The position numbers and the translations under genes are program-made. Below the pieces are notes generated by a model, which saw nothing but the letters and a program-made list of their open reading frames with translations, was not told the origin of the DNA and did no database searches. From NCBI GenBank assembly GCA_913060515.1, contig CAJXRZ010000013.1:1-64000 (forward strand): 64,000 bases of DNA. Reading direction: 5' to 3'. Below, in pieces: positions 30,853 through 39,073 of the stretch. Within the stretch, counting starts at the first letter, position 1, and each line of letters opens with the position of its first letter. The DNA comes from an uncultured Pseudomonadota bacterium. Its GTDB lineage: Bacteria > Myxococcota_A > UBA796 > CAJQPC01.

Positions 30853-33171
30853 TCAGTCCAAGTACCCAGCCGCCCGGAGCATCTCTTCGAGCTCTTCCGG
30901 CACGGTGCCCAAGGCCTCCTGAGGCGGCGGGATGGTCCACGCCGGCGAGATGCTGTAGCGCCGGCCCAGGGAGCCCGCGCCCTTGCCGTTGTCCTGCTCG
31001 GAGAAGGCCACCTCTGCTGGGCGACTGCCTGTGTCCACGACGAGCAGGCCTGGGGCCAAGGCCGGCAGGGTCTGCACGTACCACTCCCGTGGGGCCCTGC
31101 TCTTGGCGGCTTTGGCCGAGAGCGTCGCCCCCTTGATGGTGACCTTTGGCTCGTCCAGAATGCCCAGCGGGTCGTAGGCCTTCCAGGTGGCCTGGACGCC
31201 GTCCACCTGCACTTCAGCGTGGATCTTGTAGGCGAGCTTCTTGTCGTCGCCGGCCGATGCGTGCACCCGCCAAGCCCGCACGATGGGCCTGCCAAAGGCC
31301 TGCTCCGCGGCGGTAGACCAAGGGCCTTCAAGGGCTTGGTCGTCTGCCAGAGTCCAGGCGTCCTCTTGGCTCAAATCATAGATTCGTCCCTGTCCTTCGA
31401 CCAGGACGAGTTTCTCTTCCCCCCGAAGAACGCCCCAAGAGTCAGCGCCGTAGAGGGTGTAGCCCAGGCCCAGGGGCGGCTGGCCCTCGCTGCTGTTCAG
31501 GTCTCGCCCAGAGCCCTGGGTCAAGGGCAGCTCCATTGCTGCGAGCAGGGTGGGGCTCAGGTCCAGCAGGCTGACTTGGCGGCTGTCCTCTCCGGCTTTG
31601 AAGCCTGGGCCCTTGAGGATGAAGGGGACGCGCAGGAGCTCCTCACCCAGGCTGTGGCCATGCTCCACGCCGCCGTGCTCCCAGAACTCCTCGCCATGAT
31701 CCGAGAACAAGGCCACCGTCGCGCGCTCGTCCAGGGCCTCAAAGAGCAGGGCCAGGCTGTCGTCGCTCCAGCGAATGTTCTGGTCATAGCGGTCGACCAC
31801 GTAGCCCTGGACTTTCTCATCGGGGTCTTTGAGCTTGCGCAGGCCGTCCCGTCCCAGACCGACCTTCTTCAGGCCCTCTGGCCGCTCCCCAGCCCAGAGC
31901 TTGGTGTGGCTCTCCGGCTCCCGGTAGGGCATGTGCGGGTCCATCAGGTGCACCATCACCGCCACGTCCCGGTCGGGCCACTTCTCCAGGATCTCCAGAG
32001 TGCGCGCCACCTGGTCGCTGGCTTGGGGCAGAAAGCCCAGCTCGTAGCCGCTCCAAGCAGTGCCCATGTCAAAGCCGGGGCTCAGGAAGGCGTTTCCAAT
32101 CACCGCGTGGCTCAGGAAGCCGGCGTCGCGCAAGCGGCTGGGCAGGCTCTCTTCGGGGTCCCAGTGCTCCGGCATGCGGCCGCTCAGGGCCGCTCGGGCG
32201 CTGGGCAGAGTCCAGGGGGCCACGCTTCGGGCTTGGGTGAACACCCGGGCGTCCTTGGCCCAGGCATCGATGGCCGGCGAGGTGTCCCGGGCATAGCCGT
32301 AGACCCCCAGGTGGTCCGGCCGAAGGGTGTCGACGAAGATCAAGACCAAGCGCTTGGGCTTGCGCGTTGGGGTGTACAGAGCTGGCTCACGCAGCATCAC
32401 GTAGTCCAGGTCCGCGCTGTCCTTTGGATCGGTGACAAGGTGCAGCGTCAGGAGCTGTCCCTCCCACTCCGAGAGGTCAACGCGCTGTGGCTCCAGGCCA
32501 CCTTTGGGCACCTCCAGGCTGGCCACTCGGGTGCGGCCCGCTGCGGTCTCCACCTCGACATGTAGCAAGGCGCCGTCGCTCTTCCCTGGGCTCAAGGGTG
32601 CAGCGATGAGACCCAGATCCAGGCCCAGGACGCCGTTCTTGGGCACCGTGACCAACATCGAGGCGGTGGCTGGCGCGGGCAAGTACAGGCCTCGGTGGCG
32701 CCGATCTCCATCGGGGATGCTGCCGCGCACAAAGCTCTGGGGGTCCAGCTCGGACTCCGCCAGATTCAGGCGCTGCTCCTTCTTCAGAGACTTGGGGTCT
32801 GCGACGGTCCACCCCGCCAGAGGCGTGTGCTCCTGAATCTCTTTGGGCCCCAAGCAGAGCTGCACCTTGCCGTCTCGGACTTGCCAGGAGTTGCTGCGCC
32901 CCCGACTGGACCACGCCAAGCCAACGGGGCCTTCGATGCGCACGCCCTTGGGTTTGCGCCCGGTCGAAAAGTCGACGGGCACCTGCCCCGGAAAGGCCGC
33001 TGACCAGCAGCGCTCATCCTCCATGTGGGTCCAAGGTCCCAGGGGCAGACGTGCGTCTTTGGGCTCTGGCCGCGAGCGCTCAGGCAGGGTGAGCGTGATG
33101 GCGTCCAGAGGGAGGCGGGCCAGGTTGGTTCCCGGGTCCACTTGTGTGCAGGCGAGCGCAAGCCAGAGCAT
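30853..33171 (-). CDS. Sulfatase-fold lipoprotein, Thr at the nucleophile position
   Basis: The 772-residue lipoprotein starts MLWLALAC (Cys8). Residues 9-265 are an unassigned beta-rich region, followed by a sulfatase-fold domain: FVDTLRPDHLGVYGY near 275, SDHGEEFWEHGG near 485, and a C-terminal LRAAGYLD tail. As in the gene at 9070, the formylglycine motif is replaced by W-T-L-P-S, with Thr321 where Cys or Ser is required. Either Thr is the nucleophile, as in phospho-group transferases of the same fold, or sulfatase activity is absent. The start is forced by the lack of an upstream in-frame ATG or GTG. Confidence 0.8.
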   Translation of the reverse strand: MLWLALACTQVDPGTNLARLPLDAITLTLPERSRPEPKDARLPLGPWTHMEDERCWSAAFPGQVPVDFSTGRKPKGVRIEGPVGLAWSSRGRSNSWQVRDGKVQLCLGPKEIQEHTPLAGWTVADPKSLKKEQRLNLAESELDPQSFVRGSIPDGDRRHRGLYLPAPATASMLVTVPKNGVLGLDLGLIAAPLSPGKSDGALLHVEVETAAGRTRVASLEVPKGGLEPQRVDLSEWEGQLLTLHLVTDPKDSADLDYVMLREPALYTPTRKPKRLVLIFVDTLRPDHLGVYGYARDTSPAIDAWAKDARVFTQARSVAPWTLPSARAALSGRMPEHWDPEESLPSRLRDAGFLSHAVIGNAFLSPGFDMGTAWSGYELGFLPQASDQVARTLEILEKWPDRDVAVMVHLMDPHMPYREPESHTKLWAGERPEGLKKVGLGRDGLRKLKDPDEKVQGYVVDRYDQNIRWSDDSLALLFEALDERATVALFSDHGEEFWEHGGVEHGHSLGEELLRVPFILKGPGFKAGEDSRQVSLLDLSPTLLAAMELPLTQGSGRDLNSSEGQPPLGLGYTLYGADSWGVLRGEEKLVLVEGQGRIYDLSQEDAWTLADDQALEGPWSTAAEQAFGRPIVRAWRVHASAGDDKKLAYKIHAEVQVDGVQATWKAYDPLGILDEPKVTIKGATLSAKAAKSRAPREWYVQTLPALAPGLLVVDTGSRPAEVAFSEQDNGKGAGSLGRRYSISPAWTIPPPQEALGTVPEELEEMLRAAGYLD

Positions 33172-33177
33172 GCCTGC

Positions 33178-33183
33178 CGGTTA
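33178..33183 (-). promoter_or_regulatory. Putative leaderless -10 box within GGTTAACC palindrome
   Basis: On the minus strand TAACCG ends six bases before the ATG at 33171 and forms part of the palindrome GGTTAACC (33179-33186). The spacer to the divergent ferrochelatase gene is 47 bp. The hexamer is a poor match to a sigma-70 box apart from its TA, so confidence is low. Confidence 0.3.
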
Positions 33184-33218
33184 ACCACACCACCCCGCAA
33201 GCGAGGCCAGTGGACCCC

Positions 33219-34220
33219 ATGACCGGACTCTTGTTGCTCAACTTGGGCACCCCCGACTCCCCCAACACGCCAGATGTGCGCCGCTACCTGCGGGAATTCC
33301 TGATGGATCCCCGGGTGCTGGACATCAACGGCCTAGGCCGTTGGTTGTTGGTCAACGGCGTGATCGCGCCCTTCCGCTCGCCCAAGTCGGCCGCCGCCTA
33401 CAAGACGGTGTGGATGCCAGAGGGCAGTCCGCTGCTGGTCTACGGCGTGGCCCTGAAGGAGAAGGTTCAAGAGGCCTTGGGGCAGGGATACAAAGTGGCC
33501 CTTGGCATGCGCTACGGCAGCCCTGGGACGCCGGGTGCGATGGCCGAGTTGGCCGAGTGTGACCGCATCATCGTGCTGCCGCTCTACCCCCAGTTCGCCA
33601 GCGCCAGCACGGCCTCGAGCTTGGCCCAGGTCAATGAGATCTCCGCCGGGATGGCCGTACCGCCCCCCCTGCAGATCATTCAGGACTTCTATGATCACCC
33701 CGCCTTCATCCACGCCCAGGCCGAGCTGGCCCGGGAGGCGGTGGCCCAGGCCGATCACGTGCTCTTTTCGTACCACGGGGTGCCTGAGCGCCAACTCAAC
33801 ACCACCGACCACAGCGGCAAGCACTGTCTGGCCAAGGACTATGCTTGCTGCGCCAAGATCGTGCCGGCCAACCGCCACTGCTACAGGGCCCAGTGCCAGG
33901 CCACGACCAACGCGCTGATCGAGGCCTTGAACCTGGACCCCAAGCAGGTCACCCAGAGCTTTCAGAGCCGCTTGGGCAAGACCCCATGGATCCAGCCCTT
34001 CACCGACCAGGTCATCCCGGAGCTGGCCAAGACGGTGAAGACCTTGGCGGTGCTCACGCCATCCTTCACAGCGGACTGCCTGGAGACCATCGAGGAGATC
34101 GGCGACCGGGCCCGTGAGGACTTCTTGGAGGCCGGCGGGGAGACCCTGTTGCGGGTGCCCTGCGTCAACGCGACCCAGCCCTGGGTGGATGGTCTGGCGG
34201 ACTGGGTGCGGGGGCTCTGA
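33219..34220 (+). CDS. hemH: Ferrochelatase, [2Fe-2S] class
   Basis: Ferrochelatase inserts iron into protoporphyrin IX to make haem. The 333-residue protein has the N-terminal LLLLNLGTPDSP, GMRYGSPG, the catalytic His in LFSYHGVPERQ and TPSFTADCLETIEEI. Between about 190 and 225 it has an insert with five cysteines (HCLAKDY, CCAKI, HCYRAQC) that is absent from enterobacterial enzymes; equivalent inserts carry an internal [2Fe-2S] cluster in ferrochelatases of Myxococcus and Bdellovibrio. ATG 33219 is chosen; GTG 33210, nine bases upstream in frame, is an alternative. HemF is encoded 5 kb away. Confidence 0.94.
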   Translation: MTGLLLLNLGTPDSPNTPDVRRYLREFLMDPRVLDINGLGRWLLVNGVIAPFRSPKSAAAYKTVWMPEGSPLLVYGVALKEKVQEALGQGYKVALGMRYGSPGTPGAMAELAECDRIIVLPLYPQFASASTASSLAQVNEISAGMAVPPPLQIIQDFYDHPAFIHAQAELAREAVAQADHVLFSYHGVPERQLNTTDHSGKHCLAKDYACCAKIVPANRHCYRAQCQATTNALIEALNLDPKQVTQSFQSRLGKTPWIQPFTDQVIPELAKTVKTLAVLTPSFTADCLETIEEIGDRAREDFLEAGGETLLRVPCVNATQPWVDGLADWVRGL

Positions 34221-34295
34221 GGCTGTGCTCTGAGCTTGTGTTGAGCGCACCTTTGGCGGGGTGCTGGCCCAATGGGGCACACCCTTGGAGAGCAC

Positions 34296-34472
34296 ATGTT
34301 CGGTTGGTTCAAGAGCGACCCCATCAAGAAGCTGCGCAAGCAGATCTCCTCCAAAGAAGAGCAGGCCATGCAGCTGCAGCGCAATGGCAAGCTGCGGGAG
34401 TTCGCGGAGCTCACCAAGGAGATCGAGGGGCTGCAGGACCAGCTTGAGGCGCTGCGAGAGGGAGCTTCCTGA
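34296..34472 (+). CDS. Small DUF6435-like protein
   Basis: The 58-residue protein starts MFGWFKSDPIKKLRKQ and then forms a heptad-like charged helix (QRNGKLREFAELTKEIEGLQDQLEAL). This matches the DUF6435 family of short, conserved proteins of unknown role. ATG 34296 follows GGAGAGCAC; an upstream in-frame ATG at 34272 has no ribosome site. It lies 75 bp after hemH on the same strand. Confidence 0.75.
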   Translation: MFGWFKSDPIKKLRKQISSKEEQAMQLQRNGKLREFAELTKEIEGLQDQLEALREGAS

Positions 34473-34581
34473 GCTCTGGGCTGGACCCCTTCCAGGGTCA
34501 AGGGTGGGTCAACCGGCAAAAGCTGGGAACCCGCACGCCGGTCTGCGGTCCACCTCCGAGCCCCCCACGCCCGGAGCCGCC

Positions 34582-35085
34582 ATGGAGCGCCGCGATTCTG
34601 AGTCCGCCAACCTGGACTTGGTTCCCATCATGAACCTGGTCTCGATCCTGATCCCCTTCCTGCTCTTGGGGGCCAGCTTTGTGGAACTGGCCGTTGTGGA
34701 CACCACGCTGCCGGCCATCTGTGCGAGCAACTGCGGCGATGAGATCGACGAGCCGCGCTTGAACCTGAGCGTGGCCGTGACCAAGACCGGGCTGTACGTA
34801 CACGGCACCGAGGGCGTCTTGGAGGAGGAGGAGGAGCAGGGCTTCTTCATCCCCTGCACCACGGGCAACTGCGTCGCCGACGACAGCTACGATTACACCG
34901 AGCTCACGCGCGTTCTGGCCCTGGTCAAGGACGAGCACCCCTACACCGAGGACCTGATCCTCGTGCCCGATGGACGCGTGCCCTACAACAGCCTGATCGG
35001 CGTGATGGACGCATCCCGAGATGACCCCCGCAACGGCGGTCAGCGGCTCTTTCCCTACCAGACCGTCGCAGGCGGCGCGAAGTAG
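34582..35085 (+). CDS. ExbD/TolR-like protein lacking the channel Asp
   Basis: The 167-residue protein has the ExbD/TolR layout: a short cytoplasmic N-terminus, one transmembrane helix (about 15-37) and a periplasmic domain. The helix begins NLDLVPIMNLVSILIPFLL; by alignment with the family motif (N-x-T-P-L-x-D-V) the proton-carrying Asp is Asn at residue 18. The periplasmic part has Cys pairs (CASNCGD, CTTGNC) and a YNSLIGVMDASR segment typical of ExbD. No ExbB/TolQ gene is adjacent. GGAG lies upstream of the ATG. It could be a non-conducting or specialised subunit of a gliding or transport motor. Confidence 0.78.
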   Translation: MERRDSESANLDLVPIMNLVSILIPFLLLGASFVELAVVDTTLPAICASNCGDEIDEPRLNLSVAVTKTGLYVHGTEGVLEEEEEQGFFIPCTTGNCVADDSYDYTELTRVLALVKDEHPYTEDLILVPDGRVPYNSLIGVMDASRDDPRNGGQRLFPYQTVAGGAK

Positions 35086-35093
35086 CGCTGGGT

Positions 35094-36179
35094 CTAGTTA
35101 CTGCTCTGGACCTGGAAGTCCTCGCCGGTCCAGTTCTCCCACAGCTCGGGGGCGTAGGCCGCATCCCCGGTCAGGTACCAGCCCAAGTGCATGGTCGTCG
35201 CGAACTGGGTCAGGGACATGGTGCGGTCGGGGTTCATGTACCCGCTCTCCTCACCCTGGCAGTCCTCGAAGACCGGCACCAGCAGGCACATATCAGAGAA
35301 GCCCCAGTGTCCGGCGTCCGTCAGTGTGATGACCCGCTTGGGAGAGGCCACCCGCTCTGCCGTGGGCAGGAACTCGGTCTCGTACTCCAGCACGGTGTCT
35401 TGGGTGGCGCCGATCATCAGCGCGGGCACGGTGTTCTGGAGGTTCTCGCCGTTGTCCCCAAACAAGAACCAAGCCCCTGGCGCCAACGAGGCCAGCGCGA
35501 CCACTCTGGGATCCGGGGCGCCGATGATGGCTCCCTCCGTCGTCAGGTCATCCTTGAAGAAGCTGCAGCCGTCGCCGTTGTGGGTCTCGCAGTAGGCCAG
35601 GGCTTGCTCGACGTTGATCTCGGCCCCGCCCACACTCAGGGAGGTCACGGCGCCGAAGGAGTGGCCGGCCACCCCGATGGGCGCCTCGGGATCCACCATC
35701 AGCCCAAAGCGCTCGTGCGCGTGCACGAAGTCGATGGCGGAGGTGACATCCCCTGGGCGCTCTAGGGCCACGATTCCCAACAGCGACTCGTCCAAGTCCA
35801 ACAGGGTGTTGTGGACGTGGTCCGGTGCCACCACGACAAAGCCGTGGCTGGCCCAGAACTCGTTGAGGTTGGCCGACTGAAAGCGGATTCCGCCCAAACC
35901 ATGGGTGAAGGCGATCAAGGGGTAGGGGCCGCCACGCATGTCGGGCTTGGCGTCGTTGAGGCCCCTGACCTTGAGCACGAAGGGGTCGTAGTTGTGCAGC
36001 GCTTCTCCGCCGTCGATGGCGGGGTACCAGATGTCCACCACCATCTCTTTGCCGCGGGCATCGGTGTACCACTGGGTGTCTACGCCGACGGTGTAGGGCC
36101 CCCAATCCGCCGGGAGCGTGCGCTCTGGTGCGGCCTCGATGGATTCTTCTGGGGTGCAGGCCAGCAAGAGCCAGAGCAT
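35094..36179 (-). CDS. Alpha/beta-hydrolase (PAF-acetylhydrolase-like) lipoprotein
   Basis: This 361-residue lipoprotein starts MLWLLLAC (Cys8) after GAGGAGAAT; the longer open frame upstream has no ribosome site. The hydrolase core has AFTHGLGG (oxyanion loop), nucleophile Ser in VAGHSFGAV, an Asp candidate in GATQDTV and catalytic His in DAGHWGFSD, as in platelet-activating-factor acetylhydrolase or dienelactone-hydrolase-like enzymes. Several Cys suggest disulfides. The substrate is unknown. It converges with the ExbD-like gene, with an 8-bp gap. Confidence 0.8.
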   Translation of the reverse strand: MLWLLLACTPEESIEAAPERTLPADWGPYTVGVDTQWYTDARGKEMVVDIWYPAIDGGEALHNYDPFVLKVRGLNDAKPDMRGGPYPLIAFTHGLGGIRFQSANLNEFWASHGFVVVAPDHVHNTLLDLDESLLGIVALERPGDVTSAIDFVHAHERFGLMVDPEAPIGVAGHSFGAVTSLSVGGAEINVEQALAYCETHNGDGCSFFKDDLTTEGAIIGAPDPRVVALASLAPGAWFLFGDNGENLQNTVPALMIGATQDTVLEYETEFLPTAERVASPKRVITLTDAGHWGFSDMCLLVPVFEDCQGEESGYMNPDRTMSLTQFATTMHLGWYLTGDAAYAPELWENWTGEDFQVQSSN

Positions 36180-36267
36180 GGATTCTCCTCTCGCCCAGTG
36201 GCTCGCCCGTGGGGGGCGCCCAGTAGGCCGGCCTAAGCTACCTGACTTGGGGTCAGTCAGCCATTCC

Positions 36268-37188
36268 TCAGAGGTCCTTGACCAGATCCCCAAGGCTCTT
36301 GTCCTTGGTCCAGGCCACAACGTGGTCCAAGAAGGCTCTGAGTGCGGGCTTCATGAGGTGGCGCTCGGCGAAGACCAGGGAGACCTGTGCTTCGTTCCCA
36401 AAGTGCTCGGGCAAGACGGCCACGAGCCTTCCCTCGTCGATGGCTTGCTGGGCGAAGGTTGCAGGTAGAAGCGCGATTCCCAGGCCGGCCAAGGTGGCCT
36501 CGTAAGAGAGAATCAGGTCGTTGAAGGCCAGCGCGGGGTTGATGCGTACCGAGCCCCCGTCCAAGGTTGGCCAAGCGGTTCTAGGCCGCTCTCCACGCGC
36601 AAAACCCACGATGCAGCGGTGCTCGGAGAGCTCCGAGGGGTGTGTTGGAGTTCCATGCTCACGCAGGTACTCGGGGCTGGCAGCTGCGGTGATCTTGGTG
36701 CTGTGTAGGCGCCGGGCGACCAATCCAGGGTCCAGGGTCGGGCCCGCCCGCCAAGCCACGTCGATCTGGTCCCGTTGCAGGTCCTGGTGGGCCGTGGTGG
36801 CGATGACCTCGAGCTGGACTTGGGGGTACTTCTTGGCAAAGTCGAGCAGCATTCTCCGAGAGCCGGCGCCATTGAGCGGTGGAACGGAGACCCGCAAGAG
36901 CCCCCTTGGAACCGCATCTTGGGGTTGAACAGCCTGGGCGGCGTCCTTCAGCGCGCTCAAGATGCCGCGCGCGTGCCGGTAGAGCTCAGTGCCCGCTGGG
37001 CTCATGCGAAGGGAGCGGGTGTTTCGGTGCAGCAGCCGCACACCCAGGCGCTCTTCCAAGCGAGCGAGGCGGCGCGAGAGGGTGGCCCGGGGGATGTCCA
37101 AGGCTCTGGCCCCGGCAGAGAGTGAGCCGGCGTCGACCACAGCGACCAGGGCCTGCAGCTCATGAGTGTCTGGAATGGCGAGATCCAT
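36268..37188 (-). CDS. LysR-family transcriptional regulator
   Basis: The 306-residue protein has an N-terminal winged helix (LQALVAVVDAGSLSAGARALDIPRATLSRRLARLEERLGVRL spans about 11-52; key ASLSAG-like and SRRLARLE) and the C-terminal periplasmic-binding-like effector domain. ATG 37188 is chosen over a start 34 codons upstream because it gives the usual LysR N-terminus. It is divergent from DoxX and MATE genes with a 91-bp spacer, the classical arrangement for a LysR regulator controlling its neighbours. Confidence 0.93.
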   Translation of the reverse strand: MDLAIPDTHELQALVAVVDAGSLSAGARALDIPRATLSRRLARLEERLGVRLLHRNTRSLRMSPAGTELYRHARGILSALKDAAQAVQPQDAVPRGLLRVSVPPLNGAGSRRMLLDFAKKYPQVQLEVIATTAHQDLQRDQIDVAWRAGPTLDPGLVARRLHSTKITAAASPEYLREHGTPTHPSELSEHRCIVGFARGERPRTAWPTLDGGSVRINPALAFNDLILSYEATLAGLGIALLPATFAQQAIDEGRLVAVLPEHFGNEAQVSLVFAERHLMKPALRAFLDHVVAWTKDKSLGDLVKDL

Positions 37189-37228
37189 CTGTACGAAATC
37201 CTGTCGTCTGGTGCTCAGTATTCCACAA

Positions 37229-37257
37229 TCGACGCAGGTTGGGCCGGCGCGTAGGTT
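37229..37257 (+). promoter_or_regulatory. Promoter of doxX-like/MATE unit
   Basis: A -35-like TCGACG (37229-37234) and -10-like TAGGTT (37252-37257) are 17 bp apart and followed by AAAGGAG ahead of the ATG at 37280. The spacer also holds CAGTATTCCACAATCG, a candidate T-N11-A type LysR site, upstream of the -35. Confidence 0.5.
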
Positions 37258-37279
37258 GATTGCAGCAAAGGAGTTCAAG

Positions 37280-37666
37280 ATGAACGGCAAGAAGATTGGC
37301 TACTGGCTCACCACTGCACTGTTGTCCCTGGGGGCCGCCGGAAGCGGCGTGTTCAAGCTGCTCAGCCCCCCCGAGATGATCCAGAACTTCGAGCACCTGG
37401 GCTACCCGACCTACCTGATCCGCTTCTTGGGCTTCTGGTATGTCAGCGCGGTCATCGTGCTTCTGCTTCCCAAGCTTGGGCGCGTCAAAGAGTGGGCCTA
37501 CGCCGGCCTCTTCTTCGCATTCTCAGGCGCGCTCTTCTCTCACTTGGCCAACGGCGATGCAATCGCGGAGACCATTCCCCTTATGGTCTTCCTGGCGCTG
37601 ACCGTGGGGTCCTATGTGCTTCGTCCCGCCGACCGGCGCTTGGTCGACCTCCCCGCTGAATCTTAG
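37280..37666 (+). CDS. DoxX family membrane protein
   Basis: The 128-residue protein has four predicted transmembrane helices and resembles DoxX/DoxX-like proteins: FKLLSPPEMIQNFEHLGYP, RFLGFWYVSAVIVLLLPK and LANGD near residue 92. Members are linked to redox or membrane stress responses, but the activity is not established. AAAGGAG precedes the ATG. The MATE gene starts 6 bp after its stop, so they form one unit opposite the LysR gene. Confidence 0.85.
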   Translation: MNGKKIGYWLTTALLSLGAAGSGVFKLLSPPEMIQNFEHLGYPTYLIRFLGFWYVSAVIVLLLPKLGRVKEWAYAGLFFAFSGALFSHLANGDAIAETIPLMVFLALTVGSYVLRPADRRLVDLPAES

Positions 37667-37672
37667 GCCGAC

Positions 37673-39052
37673 ATGAGTTCCCGCGATCTGACCCAAGGTT
37701 CCGTCCCCAAAGCGCTCTTGCAGCTGGTTGGACCCATGGGACTGGGTCTCTTCGCGGTCATGGCCTTCAACCTGGTGGACACCTGGTTCGTGTCCTTGCT
37801 GGGCACCGATGCCTTGGCGGCGATGAGCCTGACCTTTCCGGTGGTCATGGTGGTCGGAAGCGTCGCGATGGGGCTGGGTATCGGGGCGACTTCGGTGCTC
37901 AGCCGGACCATCGGTGGCGGCCACAAAGAAGAAGTGCAGCGCCTGACCACCCAGACCCTCTTTCTGGGTGTGGCCCTGGTCGGCGTGGTGAGCGTGGTGG
38001 GCTGGTTCAACGTCGAGACGCTGCTTCGGGCCTTGGGCGGGGAAGGGGAGGTGCTGGAGCTGGCTGCTTCCTACCTGCGCATCTGGTTCGCAGGCGCAGG
38101 CACCGTCGTGGTTCCCATGCTGGGCATGTCCGCGATTCGTGCGGCGGGAGACACCAGGACGCCGGCGATTGTCATGACCGCTGCGGGCGTGGCCAACGGG
38201 ATCCTGGATCCCATCTTCATCTTCGGCTTCGGGCCCATTCCAGCGATGGGCATGGACGGCGCGGCACTGGCGACCGTTGGTTCGCGGGCCATCACCTTGG
38301 TGGTGGCCATGTGGATTCTGCACAAGCGAGAGAACCTGCTGCGTTTCTCCGTCTCAGAGCTCCGCCTCATTCCCGACTCTTGGGGGCGGGTGCTCAAGAT
38401 CGGCGGGCCGGCGGCCTTCACCAACCTGGCTCAGCCCTTGACCATCGGCTTCTTGACGGGCTTGGCGGCGGGCTACGGAGATGCGGCGGTGGCGGCCTTT
38501 GGAGCGGGCGGACGCATCGAGATGTTCGCGCTCTTGCCCACCATCGCTGTGGGCATCGGTTTGGCGCCCTTCATTGGCCAGAACCATGGGGCCAAGCGGC
38601 ATGATCGCGTGGCTGAAGTGCTCAAGCACAGCCTGCTCTGGAGCATAGGCTTGGGCATGCTCTCCTACGCCACCTTGGCCATCTTCCGGGCGCCGCTGTC
38701 CACGGTCTTCTCCGAGGACCCCACCGTGCTGCCCATCTTGGAGCAGTACCTCTGGATCCTGCCCATCGCCCATGTGGTCATCGGCGGGTTTTTCATCGCC
38801 AGCAACACTCTGAACGCGATGGGCAGGCCCCTGCCGGCGACCGCCTTGACCCTCCTGCGCACGCCCGTTCTACTCGGTGGTGGCGCCTACTTGGGGAGTC
38901 AGATGGGAGGTCTGGTCGGTTTCTTCTGGGGAACGGCTGCGGGTCTGGTCGCCAGCGGTCTGGTCGGCATTCTCAGCACTCTCTGGCTCATGCGAGGTCA
39001 GGCTTTGGCCGCCAAGGAAGATGCCCTCGCCGCCAAGGCCCTGCCGGCCTGA
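37673..39052 (+). CDS. MATE family efflux transporter
   Basis: The 459-residue protein has about 12 hydrophobic segments in two homologous halves and matches the MATE family of sodium- or proton-coupled multidrug exporters. Visible features include FNLVDTWFVSLLGTDALAAMS in the first half, GMSAIRAAGDTRTP, and GIGLAPFIGQNHGAK, the counterpart loop of the second half. The C-terminus ends in a charged Ala/Lys-rich tail. It is co-transcribed with the DoxX-like gene and probably controlled by the divergent LysR protein. Confidence 0.92.
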   Translation: MSSRDLTQGSVPKALLQLVGPMGLGLFAVMAFNLVDTWFVSLLGTDALAAMSLTFPVVMVVGSVAMGLGIGATSVLSRTIGGGHKEEVQRLTTQTLFLGVALVGVVSVVGWFNVETLLRALGGEGEVLELAASYLRIWFAGAGTVVVPMLGMSAIRAAGDTRTPAIVMTAAGVANGILDPIFIFGFGPIPAMGMDGAALATVGSRAITLVVAMWILHKRENLLRFSVSELRLIPDSWGRVLKIGGPAAFTNLAQPLTIGFLTGLAAGYGDAAVAAFGAGGRIEMFALLPTIAVGIGLAPFIGQNHGAKRHDRVAEVLKHSLLWSIGLGMLSYATLAIFRAPLSTVFSEDPTVLPILEQYLWILPIAHVVIGGFFIASNTLNAMGRPLPATALTLLRTPVLLGGGAYLGSQMGGLVGFFWGTAAGLVASGLVGILSTLWLMRGQALAAKEDALAAKALPA

Positions 39053-39073
39053 ACTCTCTCGGTCGAGAGCCTC

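Noticed and set aside
29271-31331. 686-residue form of the HMG-CoA synthase with an N-terminal extension
   Set aside because: The extra 180 residues are Pro/Arg/Ser-rich antisense of the neighbouring lipoprotein gene; ATG 30791 has a good ribosome site and the proper N-terminus.
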